Assembly (NCBI RefSeq): GCF_024919295.1
Contig: NZ_JANWTC010000003.1
Location: forward strand, 124,001 to 188,000
Direction of reading: 5' to 3'
DNA: 64,000 bases
DNA from: Corynebacterium lemuris
GTDB lineage: Bacteria; Actinomycetota; Actinomycetes; Mycobacteriales; Mycobacteriaceae
Each line of letters opens with the position of its first letter. Positions within the stretch are counted from its first letter, which is position 1. The notes beneath the pieces are model-generated. The model was given only the letters and a program-made list of their open reading frames with translations. It had not been told where the DNA came from and did no database searches. This document shows positions 55,704 through 64,000 of this stretch, piece by piece. The translations under genes and the position numbers were made by a program.

Positions 55704-57221
55704 CTACTTCTTTGCGTTCCTGGGGGCCAACTTGAGCGTCTTCTGGGAGTAGTCCCAGAGCTCGTCGAAGAGCTTGGTGTCGTCGCCCAGCTTCTTGCCG
55801 TAGGACGGGATCATCTCGTAGATCTTCGGACCCCAGTCGATCATGCGCTCACCGAAGCAACGCTCGAGCAGCTCGAGCATCGCGGCCGGAGCGATGGAGG
55901 CACCCGGGGAGGCACCCAGCAGGCCGGCGATGGAGCCGTCGCTGCCGTTGATCAGGGTGGTGCCGAACTCCAGGGAACCGAACCGCGGGGCGGCGGTCGG
56001 CTTGATCACCTGGACGCGCTGCCCGGCGACGACGGTCTCCCAGTCCTCGGCCTTTGCGGAGGGGACGTAGTCGCGCAGGTCGACGAGACGCTTCTCGAAG
56101 TCCTTGGCCACCTCAGAGATGAGGTACTTGGTCAGGGCGAACTCCTGGACGGCGACACCCAGGTAGGACGGGATGTTGTCCGGGCGGATCGACTTGAACA
56201 GGTCGAGGTAGGAACCCTCCTTGAGGAACTTGGGGGTCCAGCCGCCGTAGGGGCCGAAGAGCAGGCCCTTCTTGCCGTCGATGACGCGGGTGTCCAGGTG
56301 CGGGACGGACATCGGCGGGGCGCCGACCTTGGCCTTGCCGTAGACCTTGGCGTCGTGCTGATCGATGAGCTCCTGGTTGGTGGAGCGCAGCCACAGGCCG
56401 GAGACCGGGAAACCAGCGTAGCCGTTGACCTCGGGGACACCGGCCTTGCGCAGCAGGTCAAGGGCGTAGCCGCCGGCACCGACGAAGACGAACTTGGCCT
56501 TGACCACGGAGGTGTCACCGGTGTGGACGTTCTTGACGGTGACCTTCCAGGAGGAGCCCTGCTTCTTGAGGTCCTTGACCTCGTGACCGTAACGGACCTC
56601 GGTGCCGGAGGCCTCGGCGGCGGTGAGGAACTGGCGGGTCAGGGCGCCGAAGTTGACGTCGGTGCCCAGGTCCGTGCCGGAGTAGGCGACCTTCTCCTTC
56701 TCGAAGTCACGGCCCTCGGCCATGACCGGCAGGCGCTCGGCGAACTTGGCGTCGTCATCGACGAACTCCATGCCCGGGAAGAGGATGCTCTCCTTGAGCG
56801 CCTCGTGGCGGCGGCGCAGGTAATCCACCTGGTCATCACCTTGGGCGAAGGCCAGGTGCGGAACCGGGGCGATCCAGTCGCTCGGGTCATCCAGCACACC
56901 GTTGTCGACCTGGTGGGACCAGAACTGGCGGGAGACCTGGAACTTCTCGTTGATGTCGATCGCCTTGGACAGGTCGATCTGGCCGTTCTTCTCCGGCGTG
57001 TAGTTCAGCTCGCAGAGTGCCGAGTGTCCGGTTCCGGCGTTGTTCCACGGGGAGGAGGACTCCAGAGCGGGTCCGTCGAGCCGCTCGAAGATCATCTGGG
57101 ACCAGCTGGGTTCCAGCTCACGGATCATGGCACCCAGGGTGGCGCTCATGACACCCGCGCCGACGAGGACGACATCGACCTCGTCAGTGACCTTGGCAGC
57201 GTTCGTTTTGTCAGTGGACAC
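55704..57221 (-). CDS. mqo: Malate:quinone oxidoreductase
   Basis: 505-residue FAD-dependent peripheral membrane enzyme oxidising malate to oxaloacetate and feeding electrons to menaquinone; a main TCA step in corynebacteria. FAD motif VVLVGAGVMSATLGAMI is at about residues 18-34, with PWNNAGTGHSALCELNYTP and the later GLLGASPGAS motif. GTG at 57221, the same start codon as C. glutamicum mqo. The 246-bp gap upstream to the hydrolase gene holds its promoter region and no other gene. Confidence 0.97.
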   Translation of the reverse strand: MSTDKTNAAKVTDEVDVVLVGAGVMSATLGAMIRELEPSWSQMIFERLDGPALESSSPWNNAGTGHSALCELNYTPEKNGQIDLSKAIDINEKFQVSRQFWSHQVDNGVLDDPSDWIAPVPHLAFAQGDDQVDYLRRRHEALKESILFPGMEFVDDDAKFAERLPVMAEGRDFEKEKVAYSGTDLGTDVNFGALTRQFLTAAEASGTEVRYGHEVKDLKKQGSSWKVTVKNVHTGDTSVVKAKFVFVGAGGYALDLLRKAGVPEVNGYAGFPVSGLWLRSTNQELIDQHDAKVYGKAKVGAPPMSVPHLDTRVIDGKKGLLFGPYGGWTPKFLKEGSYLDLFKSIRPDNIPSYLGVAVQEFALTKYLISEVAKDFEKRLVDLRDYVPSAKAEDWETVVAGQRVQVIKPTAAPRFGSLEFGTTLINGSDGSIAGLLGASPGASIAPAAMLELLERCFGERMIDWGPKIYEMIPSYGKKLGDDTKLFDELWDYSQKTLKLAPRNAKK

Positions 57222-57467
57222 CTTGCATTACCTCATTCGTCGTCGAAGGTTGTGGCCCTCACCGGGCGGCGGCTGACTTCCCGGCGGGCGGGACAATATC
57301 GGGTGCGGCCTCTCCGTCCTCGGCGGGAATCCGCTCCCCTTGTCCGGCAACCAGACAGCTTACGCCCTGGCCATGCTGGGGGTGGGCAGAAGGTCCGTAT
57401 TTAGTGAACTTGCCGACACTCCACACTCCCCCGCACATTGCCCCCGGCCGGTTCTAGACTGGGGTGC

Positions 57468-58448
57468 ATGACCGTAGCTGACATCTCCGACTGGTACGAG
57501 GACCTCCTGGGCCCGGACTTCCACGCCCGCGACATCAACCTGGGGCCCGACCCCGAGGGCGAGGGGGACATCGTGGCGACGTTGGTGCGGTACGGGGAAC
57601 CGGCGGCGTCGAGAAGCGCCGTCCTGTGGGTGCACGGGATGACCGACTACTTCTTCCATGAACACGTCGCCCGCGCCCTCGATGAGGCGGGTTACGCCTT
57701 CTATGCGCTGGACCTGCGCAAATGCGGGCGCTCCTGTCAGGAGGGCCAGCGCTGGCACTACAGCACCGACTTCCGGCACTATTTCGCTGAGCTGACCGTC
57801 GCCCTGGACCTGGTCACGGCGGAACACCCGGAGGTCATCCCCATCGCGCACTCCACCGCCGGGATGATCGTCCCCCTGTGGGCGGCGCATCTCGCCCGCA
57901 ATGACTCCGCCCGTCACGCGAAACTCGGCGGGCTGATCCTCAACTCCCCCTGGCTGGACATGATGTACCCGAAGCCGTTGGTGAGGGTGCTCCGGCCCAT
58001 CGTCGACATCCTGGGCCGGGTGGCACCGGGTGTGGAGATCCCCGGCGGCAACCTCGGTGCCTACGGCATGTCGATCCACCGCGAGCACCACGGCGACTGG
58101 GATTTCGACGTCACCTTCAAGCCGGTGCGCGGCCACCGGAAGTACCTGGGCTGGCTGCGCGAGGTACTGCGGTCCCAGGCCCGCATCCACCGCAACGAGA
58201 TCGACGTGGGCGTGCCGGTACTGACCCTGTGTTCCGCGGAGTCCCGGTTGGGCAGGCCGTACTCCGATGAGAGCACCGGGGTGGACACCGTCCTGGACAC
58301 CGCGCAGATCCAGCGGTGCGCCCCGCAACTGGGTGAGGAGGTGACGGTGCATCCGGTCGAGGGCGCGCTGCACGATGTGTTCCTCTCGAAGCCGGGACCA
58401 CTGGCGGAAGCACTGGGCACGACCATCGACTGGTTGAGGCGCAGGTAG
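57468..58448 (+). CDS. Alpha/beta hydrolase (serine aminopeptidase S33-type)
   Basis: 326-residue hydrolase. Oxyanion region VLWVHGMTDYFF, nucleophile elbow AHSTAG (Ser near residue 131), and the late catalytic His in EGALHDVF (near 305). Likely a lysophospholipase- or esterase-like enzyme; substrate unknown. TAGACT lies 7 nt before the ATG at 57468, so it is probably leaderless and the upstream in-frame codons are not translated. 53 bp before mtr. Confidence 0.88.
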   Translation: MTVADISDWYEDLLGPDFHARDINLGPDPEGEGDIVATLVRYGEPAASRSAVLWVHGMTDYFFHEHVARALDEAGYAFYALDLRKCGRSCQEGQRWHYSTDFRHYFAELTVALDLVTAEHPEVIPIAHSTAGMIVPLWAAHLARNDSARHAKLGGLILNSPWLDMMYPKPLVRVLRPIVDILGRVAPGVEIPGGNLGAYGMSIHREHHGDWDFDVTFKPVRGHRKYLGWLREVLRSQARIHRNEIDVGVPVLTLCSAESRLGRPYSDESTGVDTVLDTAQIQRCAPQLGEEVTVHPVEGALHDVFLSKPGPLAEALGTTIDWLRRR

Positions 58449-58501
58449 ACTCTCCGGTTGACCCCATCCATCATCCGTCGAGCCGAGGAGCCTACCCACC
58501 C

Positions 58502-59887
58502 ATGACTGCTGACCTGAAGGTCGACCAGCACTATGACCTGATCATCATCGGCACCGGTTCGGGTAACTCCATCCCCGGTCCGGAATTCGATGATCTCTCG
58601 ATCGCCATCGTGGAAAAGGGCACCTTCGGCGGCACCTGCCTCAACGTCGGCTGCATCCCGACGAAGATGTTCGTCCACGCCGCCGACACCGCCCTGGCGA
58701 CGCGGGAGGCCGGGAGGCTGGGACTGAGCGCACAGACCTACCACGTGGACTGGCCGGGCATCGTCTCCCGCGTCTTCGACCAGCGCATCGACCTGATCGC
58801 CGAGGGCGGCGAGGCCTACCGCCGTGGCCCGGAGACCCCGAACATCGATGTCTACGACCAGCACGCCAGCTTCGTGGGCGAGCGCACCATCCGCACCGGT
58901 GAGCACGTCATCTCCGGTGACCGTGTCATCATCGCCGCCGGTTCCCGCCCGATGATCCCCGAGGCCATCACCGAATCCGGTGTGCATTTCCACACCAACG
59001 AGGACATCATGCGTCTGCCGCAGCAGCCGCAGTCGATCATCATCGTCGGTGGCGGTTTCATCGCCATGGAGTTCGCGCACGTCTTCGACGCCCTGGGCAC
59101 CAAGGTGCACGTCATCAGCCGTTCCGCCCTCATGCGGCGCATCGACGCCGACCTCGGCTCCCGCATCAACGACCTCGCAGTCAAGCGTTACGACGTCCGC
59201 ATCGGCCGCACCGTCGCCGACGCTGTGCAGAGCCATGACGGCATCACCGTCACGCTTGACGACGGCGGCTCCATCACCGCCGACGTCCTCCTCGTCGCCA
59301 CGGGCCGCACCCGCAACGGCGACCAGATGGACCTCGACCGCGGCGGCATCGAGATGACCGACGACGGCCGCATCAGCGTCGACGAGTACGGCCGCTCCAC
59401 CTCCGCTGAGGGCGTGTGGGCCCTGGGTGACATCTCCTCCCCCTTCATGCTCAAGCATGTGGCCAACGCTGAGATGCGGGCCGTGCGCCACAACCTGCTG
59501 CACCCCGACCACCTGCAGAAGATGCCGCACGACCACGTCCCCTCCGCAGTGTTCACCAACCCGCAGATCGCCACCGTCGGCCTCACCGAGCGTGAGGCCC
59601 GCACGGCCGGCCACAACATCACCGTGAAGCTCCAGAAGTACGGCGACGTCGCCTACGGCTGGGCGATGGAGGACACCACCGGCATCGTCAAGCTCATCGC
59701 CGACAAGGACACCGGCAAGCTACTGGGTGCCCACTACCTCGGCCCCCAGGCCTCGACCCTGATCCAGCAGATGATCACCGTCATGGCCTTCGATCTCGAC
59801 GTCCGCGAGGTGGCCACCAAGCAGTACTGGATCCACCCGGCCCTGCCCGAGGTCACCGAGAACGCTCTGCTGGGCCTGGAGTTCTGA
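58502..59887 (+). CDS. mtr: Mycothione reductase
   Basis: 461-residue FAD/NADPH disulfide reductase that regenerates mycothiol, the actinobacterial thiol buffer. Redox pair Cys46/Cys51 in GGTCLNVGCIPTK, NADPH domain IIIVGGGFIAMEFAHVF near 180 and the C-terminal catalytic His in WIHPALPEVTENAL are all intact. The short form without a glutathione-reductase insertion fits mycothione reductases. Followed by a terminator. Confidence 0.95.
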   Translation: MTADLKVDQHYDLIIIGTGSGNSIPGPEFDDLSIAIVEKGTFGGTCLNVGCIPTKMFVHAADTALATREAGRLGLSAQTYHVDWPGIVSRVFDQRIDLIAEGGEAYRRGPETPNIDVYDQHASFVGERTIRTGEHVISGDRVIIAAGSRPMIPEAITESGVHFHTNEDIMRLPQQPQSIIIVGGGFIAMEFAHVFDALGTKVHVISRSALMRRIDADLGSRINDLAVKRYDVRIGRTVADAVQSHDGITVTLDDGGSITADVLLVATGRTRNGDQMDLDRGGIEMTDDGRISVDEYGRSTSAEGVWALGDISSPFMLKHVANAEMRAVRHNLLHPDHLQKMPHDHVPSAVFTNPQIATVGLTEREARTAGHNITVKLQKYGDVAYGWAMEDTTGIVKLIADKDTGKLLGAHYLGPQASTLIQQMITVMAFDLDVREVATKQYWIHPALPEVTENALLGLEF

Positions 59888-59904
59888 CGCTTCCCAGTGC
59901 CTGT

Positions 59905-59938
59905 GGGCACCGTTTCCTGTTAAATGGAAATGGTGCCC
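59905..59938 (+). terminator. mtr terminator
   Basis: 13-bp perfect arms GGGCACCGTTTCC/GGAAATGGTGCCC (one G-T pair in RNA) with an 8-nt loop and the tail ATTTTCATT. It lies 17 bp after the mtr stop. Confidence 0.85.
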
Positions 59939-60073
59939 ATTTTCATTAAATAACACCCCCTGAACTGCATATTCACCGTCGGTTGACCCCGAAGTTCACC
60001 CCCGTGTCCCGGTCATGGTCTAGCGTCGGAATCGAACGGATAAGCGACGGATGTTCGACAGGGGGTGACCACG

Positions 60074-61618
60074 ATGCAACCGTCATGGAGCGTGCTCAAC
60101 GAAGACGACCCACACGCGGTGGCCCGGACCATCAACACCGCCGGCAACTACCGGTTCTGGCGGGCCATCCAACCCACCGACGAGCAGTTGGACACCGTCG
60201 ACTGGACCACCCTGCTCGCCGGACTAACCCGTTCCACCGGCATCGAAGCCCCTCGCCTGACCGCCTATCTCGACGCCCTGACCACCCTCGACCAACTCCC
60301 CCGCCTACGCACACTTGTGGAGGCCACGTGGGTGCTCGACATGGACTACCTGCGCATCATCGACCGCGCCGCCGCACGCGCCCCGCTACGCCTGCAGGAC
60401 GACCCCTACTTCTGGGAGACCCTCGACGAGGTCCTGGTCGAGCGCCTGTCTACACCCCGCAGGGCGCATCAGCTGCTGCTTAAGCCCGGGGCCATCCGGC
60501 AGGTCGTGGCCACCACCATCACCACCGTGCAGACCGCCGATGATCATCCTGCCTGGCCACCGGTACCGGAGCCTGACCCACCACCGGAATCAGAGCCAGG
60601 GGACAACTCTGAGAAGAATTCTGAAGGGGAGGCCGGGGAGGACGATTCCGAGGGGAACGTCGGGACGGAGGGCCCTGAAGGAGATTCCGACGCCGACAGC
60701 GAGGGGAACCACACCAACGACGGGGATGAGGGGACTGCGGACCGACCGCAGCCGTGCCTCGACCCGGCAGAGCTCATGCGGTCCCTCCCACCCCTGGAAG
60801 GCACCCCGGCACCGGGCCTGTGGATCGACACCGAGGACAACGGCACCCTCCGCTTCGAGTTGTCGGTGGATCAGGCCACCGGCACACTCATCAGGGATGC
60901 GGTGTGGCAGGTCGCCAGATCAGCCAAGATCAGTCAGGCCAGGGCCATGGTCATGCTGCTGCTGGGCCAGGCCACCACCAGTGTCACCACGCACCTCTAC
61001 ACCGCGAAGGATGTTGCTGATGCGCCGGTGTTCCACCCCCTGGCCGGGGTGCTCACCGAGCAGGCAGCACAGCGCCTGCTGGACATCTCAACGAAGACCA
61101 CCGACATGGATGCTGCGGCCGGTGCCTACACCCCGTCGTACACCCCCACCGACACCATCCGGGCCTACCTCGTCGGCCGGGATTGGGCCTGCCGCTGGCC
61201 GGGCTGTTCCGCACCCGCGGTCAAGGTCGACAACGACCACCGCATCAACCACCACGAGGGTGGGCCCACGACAGCGGCGAACATGGTGATGCTGTGCCGG
61301 CACCACCACAACCGGAAGACCGATGTCCAGGCCCAGTATCTGCTGGACCCGGTGACCGGGGATGTATTCTGGCTGTTCGCCGACGGTACCTGGGCGGTGG
61401 ACCATGCCGAAGGTCCGCTGGCACCTGCGGAGAAGCACTGGGTGCAGACCTACGCGCAGCGCCGGAAACGCCGGGCGGAGCGGGCTGCAGCGCGGGCCGC
61501 AGCAGCGGAGTTCGAGGACTACCAGGAAGGTGCTGAGCAGCGGGCCGAGGCCCACGGCCGGCTGGAGGAGGCCATGGCACAGACCGACACTGATCCGGGC
61601 CGGGCCCCACCCGAGTAA
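60074..61618 (+). CDS. DUF222/HNH endonuclease protein
   Basis: 514-residue protein of the actinobacterial DUF222-HNH (13E12-like) group. A helical N-terminal part (to 160) is followed by a strongly acidic Asp/Glu/Gly linker (about 162-222), then a second DUF222 part and a C-terminal HNH domain with CRWPGCSAP, DNDHRINHHEGG and LCRHHHNRKT. The nuclease motif looks complete. The family is multicopy and often strain-variable; role unknown. ATG at 60074; an in-frame GTG three codons earlier lies in the same leader. Confidence 0.85.
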   Translation: MQPSWSVLNEDDPHAVARTINTAGNYRFWRAIQPTDEQLDTVDWTTLLAGLTRSTGIEAPRLTAYLDALTTLDQLPRLRTLVEATWVLDMDYLRIIDRAAARAPLRLQDDPYFWETLDEVLVERLSTPRRAHQLLLKPGAIRQVVATTITTVQTADDHPAWPPVPEPDPPPESEPGDNSEKNSEGEAGEDDSEGNVGTEGPEGDSDADSEGNHTNDGDEGTADRPQPCLDPAELMRSLPPLEGTPAPGLWIDTEDNGTLRFELSVDQATGTLIRDAVWQVARSAKISQARAMVMLLLGQATTSVTTHLYTAKDVADAPVFHPLAGVLTEQAAQRLLDISTKTTDMDAAAGAYTPSYTPTDTIRAYLVGRDWACRWPGCSAPAVKVDNDHRINHHEGGPTTAANMVMLCRHHHNRKTDVQAQYLLDPVTGDVFWLFADGTWAVDHAEGPLAPAEKHWVQTYAQRRKRRAERAAARAAAAEFEDYQEGAEQRAEAHGRLEEAMAQTDTDPGRAPPE

Positions 61619-61624
61619 CAGCTG

Positions 61625-61656
61625 CACCCCGGGCACCTGGAGGATGACCCGGGGTG
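61625..61656. terminator. GC-rich hairpin between the HNH gene and map
   Basis: CACCCCGGG/CCCGGGGTG (9-bp arms, 14-nt loop) between two converging genes. No clear T-run, so terminator function is likely but not certain. Confidence 0.5.
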
Positions 61657-61692
61657 GGAGGAGCATCGATAAGAGGGGGCCCCGAGGATTAT

Positions 61693-62562
61693 CTAGTCCT
61701 CGTCCGGCAGGGTGAGGATCTCGTTGCCGTCCTCGGTGATGACGATGGTGTGCTCGAACTGGGCGGTGAACTGGCCGTCCGAGTTCTGCACGGTCCAGTC
61801 GTCGTCCCAGATGGTGTAGTCGAGGCTGCCCAGGTTGATCATGGGTTCGATGGTCAGGGTCATGCCCGGCTCGAGGATGTCGCGGTACATCATGGAGTCG
61901 TAATGCAGCACCACCAGTCCGTTGTGGAAGGTGGGGCCGACACCGTGGCCGGTGAAGTCGCGGACGACGTTGTAGCCGAAGCGGTTGGCGTAGGACTCGA
62001 TGACCCGGCCGATGACGTTGACCTCGCGGCCCGGCTTGGCGGCGCGGATGCCGCGCATCATGGCTTCCTCGGTGCGCTCGACGAGCAGGCGGTGCTCCTC
62101 GGAGACATTGCCGGCGAGGAAGGTGGCGTTGGTGTCGCCGTGGACACCGTTCTTGTAGGCGGTGACGTCGACGTTGACGATGTCACCGTCCTCGAGGACG
62201 GTGGTGTCGGGGATGCCGTGGCACACGATCTCGTTGAGGGAGGTGCAGCAGGACTTGGTGAAGCCTCGGTAGCCCAGCGAGGAGGGGTAGGCATTGTGGT
62301 CGAGCATGTACTCGTGGGCGATGCGGTCGAGTTCATCGGTGGTCACGCCGGGGACGACGGCCTTGCCGACCTCCTTGAGTGCGTTGGCCGCGATCTTCGA
62401 GGTCTCGCGCAGCGCCTCAATGACCTCGGGGGTCTGGACGAAGGGCTCGCCGATGTTCTCCTGGACCGTCTCCTTCCACGCGTACTCGGGACGCTCGATG
62501 TGGTCCGGGACTGAGCGGATGGGGGTGGGCTTACCGGGGACAAGAAGGGCACGTTTCGACAT
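61693..62562 (-). CDS. map: Methionine aminopeptidase
   Basis: 289-residue type I (class c) aminopeptidase removing N-terminal Met. The N-terminal extension of about 40 residues ([19 protein letters not shown]) is the actinobacterial linker form. Metal ligands are in [34 protein letters not shown] and FEHT. ATG at 62562 is 7 nt after TACCAT (leaderless pattern); the in-frame ATG at 62571 is the alternative. Downstream of the penicillin-binding protein gene. Confidence 0.95.
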   Translation of the reverse strand: MSKRALLVPGKPTPIRSVPDHIERPEYAWKETVQENIGEPFVQTPEVIEALRETSKIAANALKEVGKAVVPGVTTDELDRIAHEYMLDHNAYPSSLGYRGFTKSCCTSLNEIVCHGIPDTTVLEDGDIVNVDVTAYKNGVHGDTNATFLAGNVSEEHRLLVERTEEAMMRGIRAAKPGREVNVIGRVIESYANRFGYNVVRDFTGHGVGPTFHNGLVVLHYDSMMYRDILEPGMTLTIEPMINLGSLDYTIWDDDWTVQNSDGQFTAQFEHTIVITEDGNEILTLPDED

Positions 62563-62580
62563 GCCTGACATGGTAGTCCC

Positions 62581-64000
62581 CTACCCTGCCATCACTGGAA
62601 CGCGGTCTGCGCGCATCCCGTCGAGGTTGAGGAAGAAGCGGTCGGTGATAGCGGTCGCGGTCTCGGACCCGCCGCCCAGAACAACCAGGGTGGCGAAGGC
62701 GATGTCGTCGTCGCGGTAGCCGGCGAACCAGGCGTGTGAGCCTTCATTGATCTCAGCCTCACCCGTCTTGCCGTACAACGCGCCGGAGGCCTGCATGCCG
62801 CGGGCGGTGCCGGAGGTGACCACGGACCGCATCATCTGGCGCACCTGGTCGATGACCTCCGGCTCCGGGGCGGGGACCTCCTCGCTGGCGGTGGTCTCGT
62901 GGCCCTCGATGAGCACCGGCAGGGGGGTGGAACCGTTGGCTGCGGTGGCGGCGACGAGGGCGAGGCCGAAGGGGCTGGCCAGGTCGAGGCCCTGGCCGTA
63001 ACCGGCCTCGGTGCGGTCCAGCGGGGTCTCGCCGACGGGGACGGAGCCGGTGACGGTGTGCAGGCCGGGGATGTCGTAGTCGACGCCGAGGCCGAACTGC
63101 TTGGCGGTCTCGGTGAGTTCGCCGGGGGCGAGGTTGGTGGAGATGTCGGCGAAGGTGGTGTTGCAGGAGGAGGCGAAGGCGCGTTCCAGCGGCACGTTGC
63201 CCAGTGCGAACTGGTTGTAGTTGATGACGACGCGTCCGTAGAGGTTCATCGAGCCGGGGCAGGGCACGATGGAGCCGGTGTTCAGCCCCTGGCGGTCCAG
63301 GCCGGCGGCGGCGGTGATGATCTTGAATACGGAGCCTGGCGGGTACAGGCCGGAGAGCGCGACGTCGCCCTTCTCGTCGGCGGCCTTCGTCTGGGCGACG
63401 GCCAGCACCTGGCCGGTGGAGGGGCGGATCGCGACGAGCATGGCCTGGGAGTTGGCGCGCAGGTCGACGGCCTCCTGGGCGGCGCGCTGGATGTCGTGGT
63501 CGAGGCCGATGCGGATGGCGGGAGCGGGCTGGGCGGGGTGGTACTCGACATCGTCGATGGGTGAGCCGTGTTCGTTGACGGCGGTGACGCGCCAGCCGTT
63601 GGCGCCGTCGAGATCCTCCGCGACGATGGTGGACACACGCGCCATGATGTCGGGGGCGAAACCGGGGTCGAGGTTGACCATGGCGGCTTCGTCGTTGACG
63701 ATGACACCCGCCACGCCGGCGAGTTCCTCGGCGACACGTGCCCCCTCGACCTGGTTGACCATGGTGACGGAGTAGATGCCGCTGGCGCGGTCGAGCTGTT
63801 CGGTGAGTTCAGCGGCGTCGATAAGCGGGACCGTTTCGTCGCGGCCGTGGGCGGCGTTCACGGAGGCGGCGATGGACGCGGCGACGGGGCGGACATCATC
63901 GACCTGGTCCGTGTCGACCAGCACCCGCCACATGGTGCCCGGCTGGAGGATCTCCACGCCGTCGGAGCTGACCACACTCGCGCGTTCCGCGGTGACGGGA
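62581..64000 (-). CDS. Penicillin-binding protein (NTF2-like/MecA_N and transpeptidase), C-terminal part
   Basis: The frame runs off the window end, so about 473 C-terminal residues are seen. A dimerisation-domain part comes first (AELTEQLDRASGIYSVTMVNQ), then the transpeptidase domain with the active-site motif SVFK (PPGSVFKI), SCN and KTG (YGKTGEAE), all intact. This is a monofunctional class B-type enzyme that crosslinks murein. The order with map matches C. glutamicum. Start codon and signal anchor are outside. Confidence 0.92.
   Translation of the reverse strand, partial: PVTAERASVVSSDGVEILQPGTMWRVLVDTDQVDDVRPVAASIAASVNAAHGRDETVPLIDAAELTEQLDRASGIYSVTMVNQVEGARVAEELAGVAGVIVNDEAAMVNLDPGFAPDIMARVSTIVAEDLDGANGWRVTAVNEHGSPIDDVEYHPAQPAPAIRIGLDHDIQRAAQEAVDLRANSQAMLVAIRPSTGQVLAVAQTKAADEKGDVALSGLYPPGSVFKIITAAAGLDRQGLNTGSIVPCPGSMNLYGRVVINYNQFALGNVPLERAFASSCNTTFADISTNLAPGELTETAKQFGLGVDYDIPGLHTVTGSVPVGETPLDRTEAGYGQGLDLASPFGLALVAATAANGSTPLPVLIEGHETTASEEVPAPEPEVIDQVRQMMRSVVTSGTARGMQASGALYGKTGEAEINEGSHAWFAGYRDDDIAFATLVVLGGGSETATAITDRFFLNLDGMRADRVPVMAG

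Overview
The window is a piece of a high-GC actinobacterial chromosome, almost certainly a Corynebacterium related to C. glutamicum. The evidence is the gene order: gluD, recX-recA, bioYMN, clgR-pspA, pgsA, terC, ftsK, dapB-thyX-dapA-rnj, pnp, rpsO, ribF-truB, infB-nusA-rimP, proS, mqo, mtr and map. Mycothione reductase and malate:quinone oxidoreductase are also typical of the group. Most of the window is conserved core genome. Many single genes use leaderless promoters, with a TANNNT -10 box 6-8 nt before the start codon.

Layout. 1-6.4 kb: end of glutamate uptake, SOS recombination (recA/recX with a LexA-type box), the ECF biotin transporter bioYMN behind a BioQ-type operator, then the envelope-stress pair clgR-pspA with cinA and pgsA. 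6.9-11.4 kb: a YciI-like protein, a TerC-type manganese exporter under a yybP-ykoY Mn riboswitch, and ftsK. 11.5-16.7 kb: the dapB-thyX-dapA-rnj block. 16.8-18.4 kb: two decayed genes (a VOC remnant and an M23 peptidase with an in-frame stop) around an AMIN-like lipoprotein. 18.4-21.6 kb: pnp and rpsO, with a CPBP protease gene on the opposite strand between them.

21.6-29.5 kb is an accessory island between rpsO and the nucleoside hydrolase/ribF block. It opens with an IS1380-type transposase remnant and carries an IclR regulator, an AAHS-type MFS transporter, a flavin monooxygenase, gamma-resorcylate decarboxylase, maleylacetate reductase and hydroxyquinol 1,2-dioxygenase. Together these form a route from gamma-resorcylate (2,6-dihydroxybenzoate) through resorcinol, hydroxyquinol and maleylacetate to 3-oxoadipate.

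29.5-43.5 kb: nucleoside hydrolase, ribF and truB, then a long leftward translation operon (rimP-nusA-ylxR-infB-rbfA-nrnA-dinF). It also carries a phosphopantetheinyl transferase and two paralogous metallophosphoesterases of the PptH type. 43.5-64 kb: a DUF4439 lipoprotein, proS, yaaA, an S66 peptidase, a decayed AAA ATPase, a Bcr/CflA exporter facing a DUF2218 gene, cobA, selO, a double-VOC protein, an ABC-2 exporter, mqo, an alpha/beta hydrolase, mtr, a DUF222/HNH nuclease, map and a penicillin-binding protein cut by the window end.

I saw no tRNA, rRNA, CRISPR array, intact prophage or intact insertion sequence. The most interesting items are the Mn riboswitch with its overlapping sequestration hairpin, the gamma-resorcylate island, the duplicated PptH-like phosphatases beside PptT, the rnj terminator that swallows the next start codon, and a roughly 106-bp imperfect inverted repeat after pptT. 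None of these is clearly a wholly new system.
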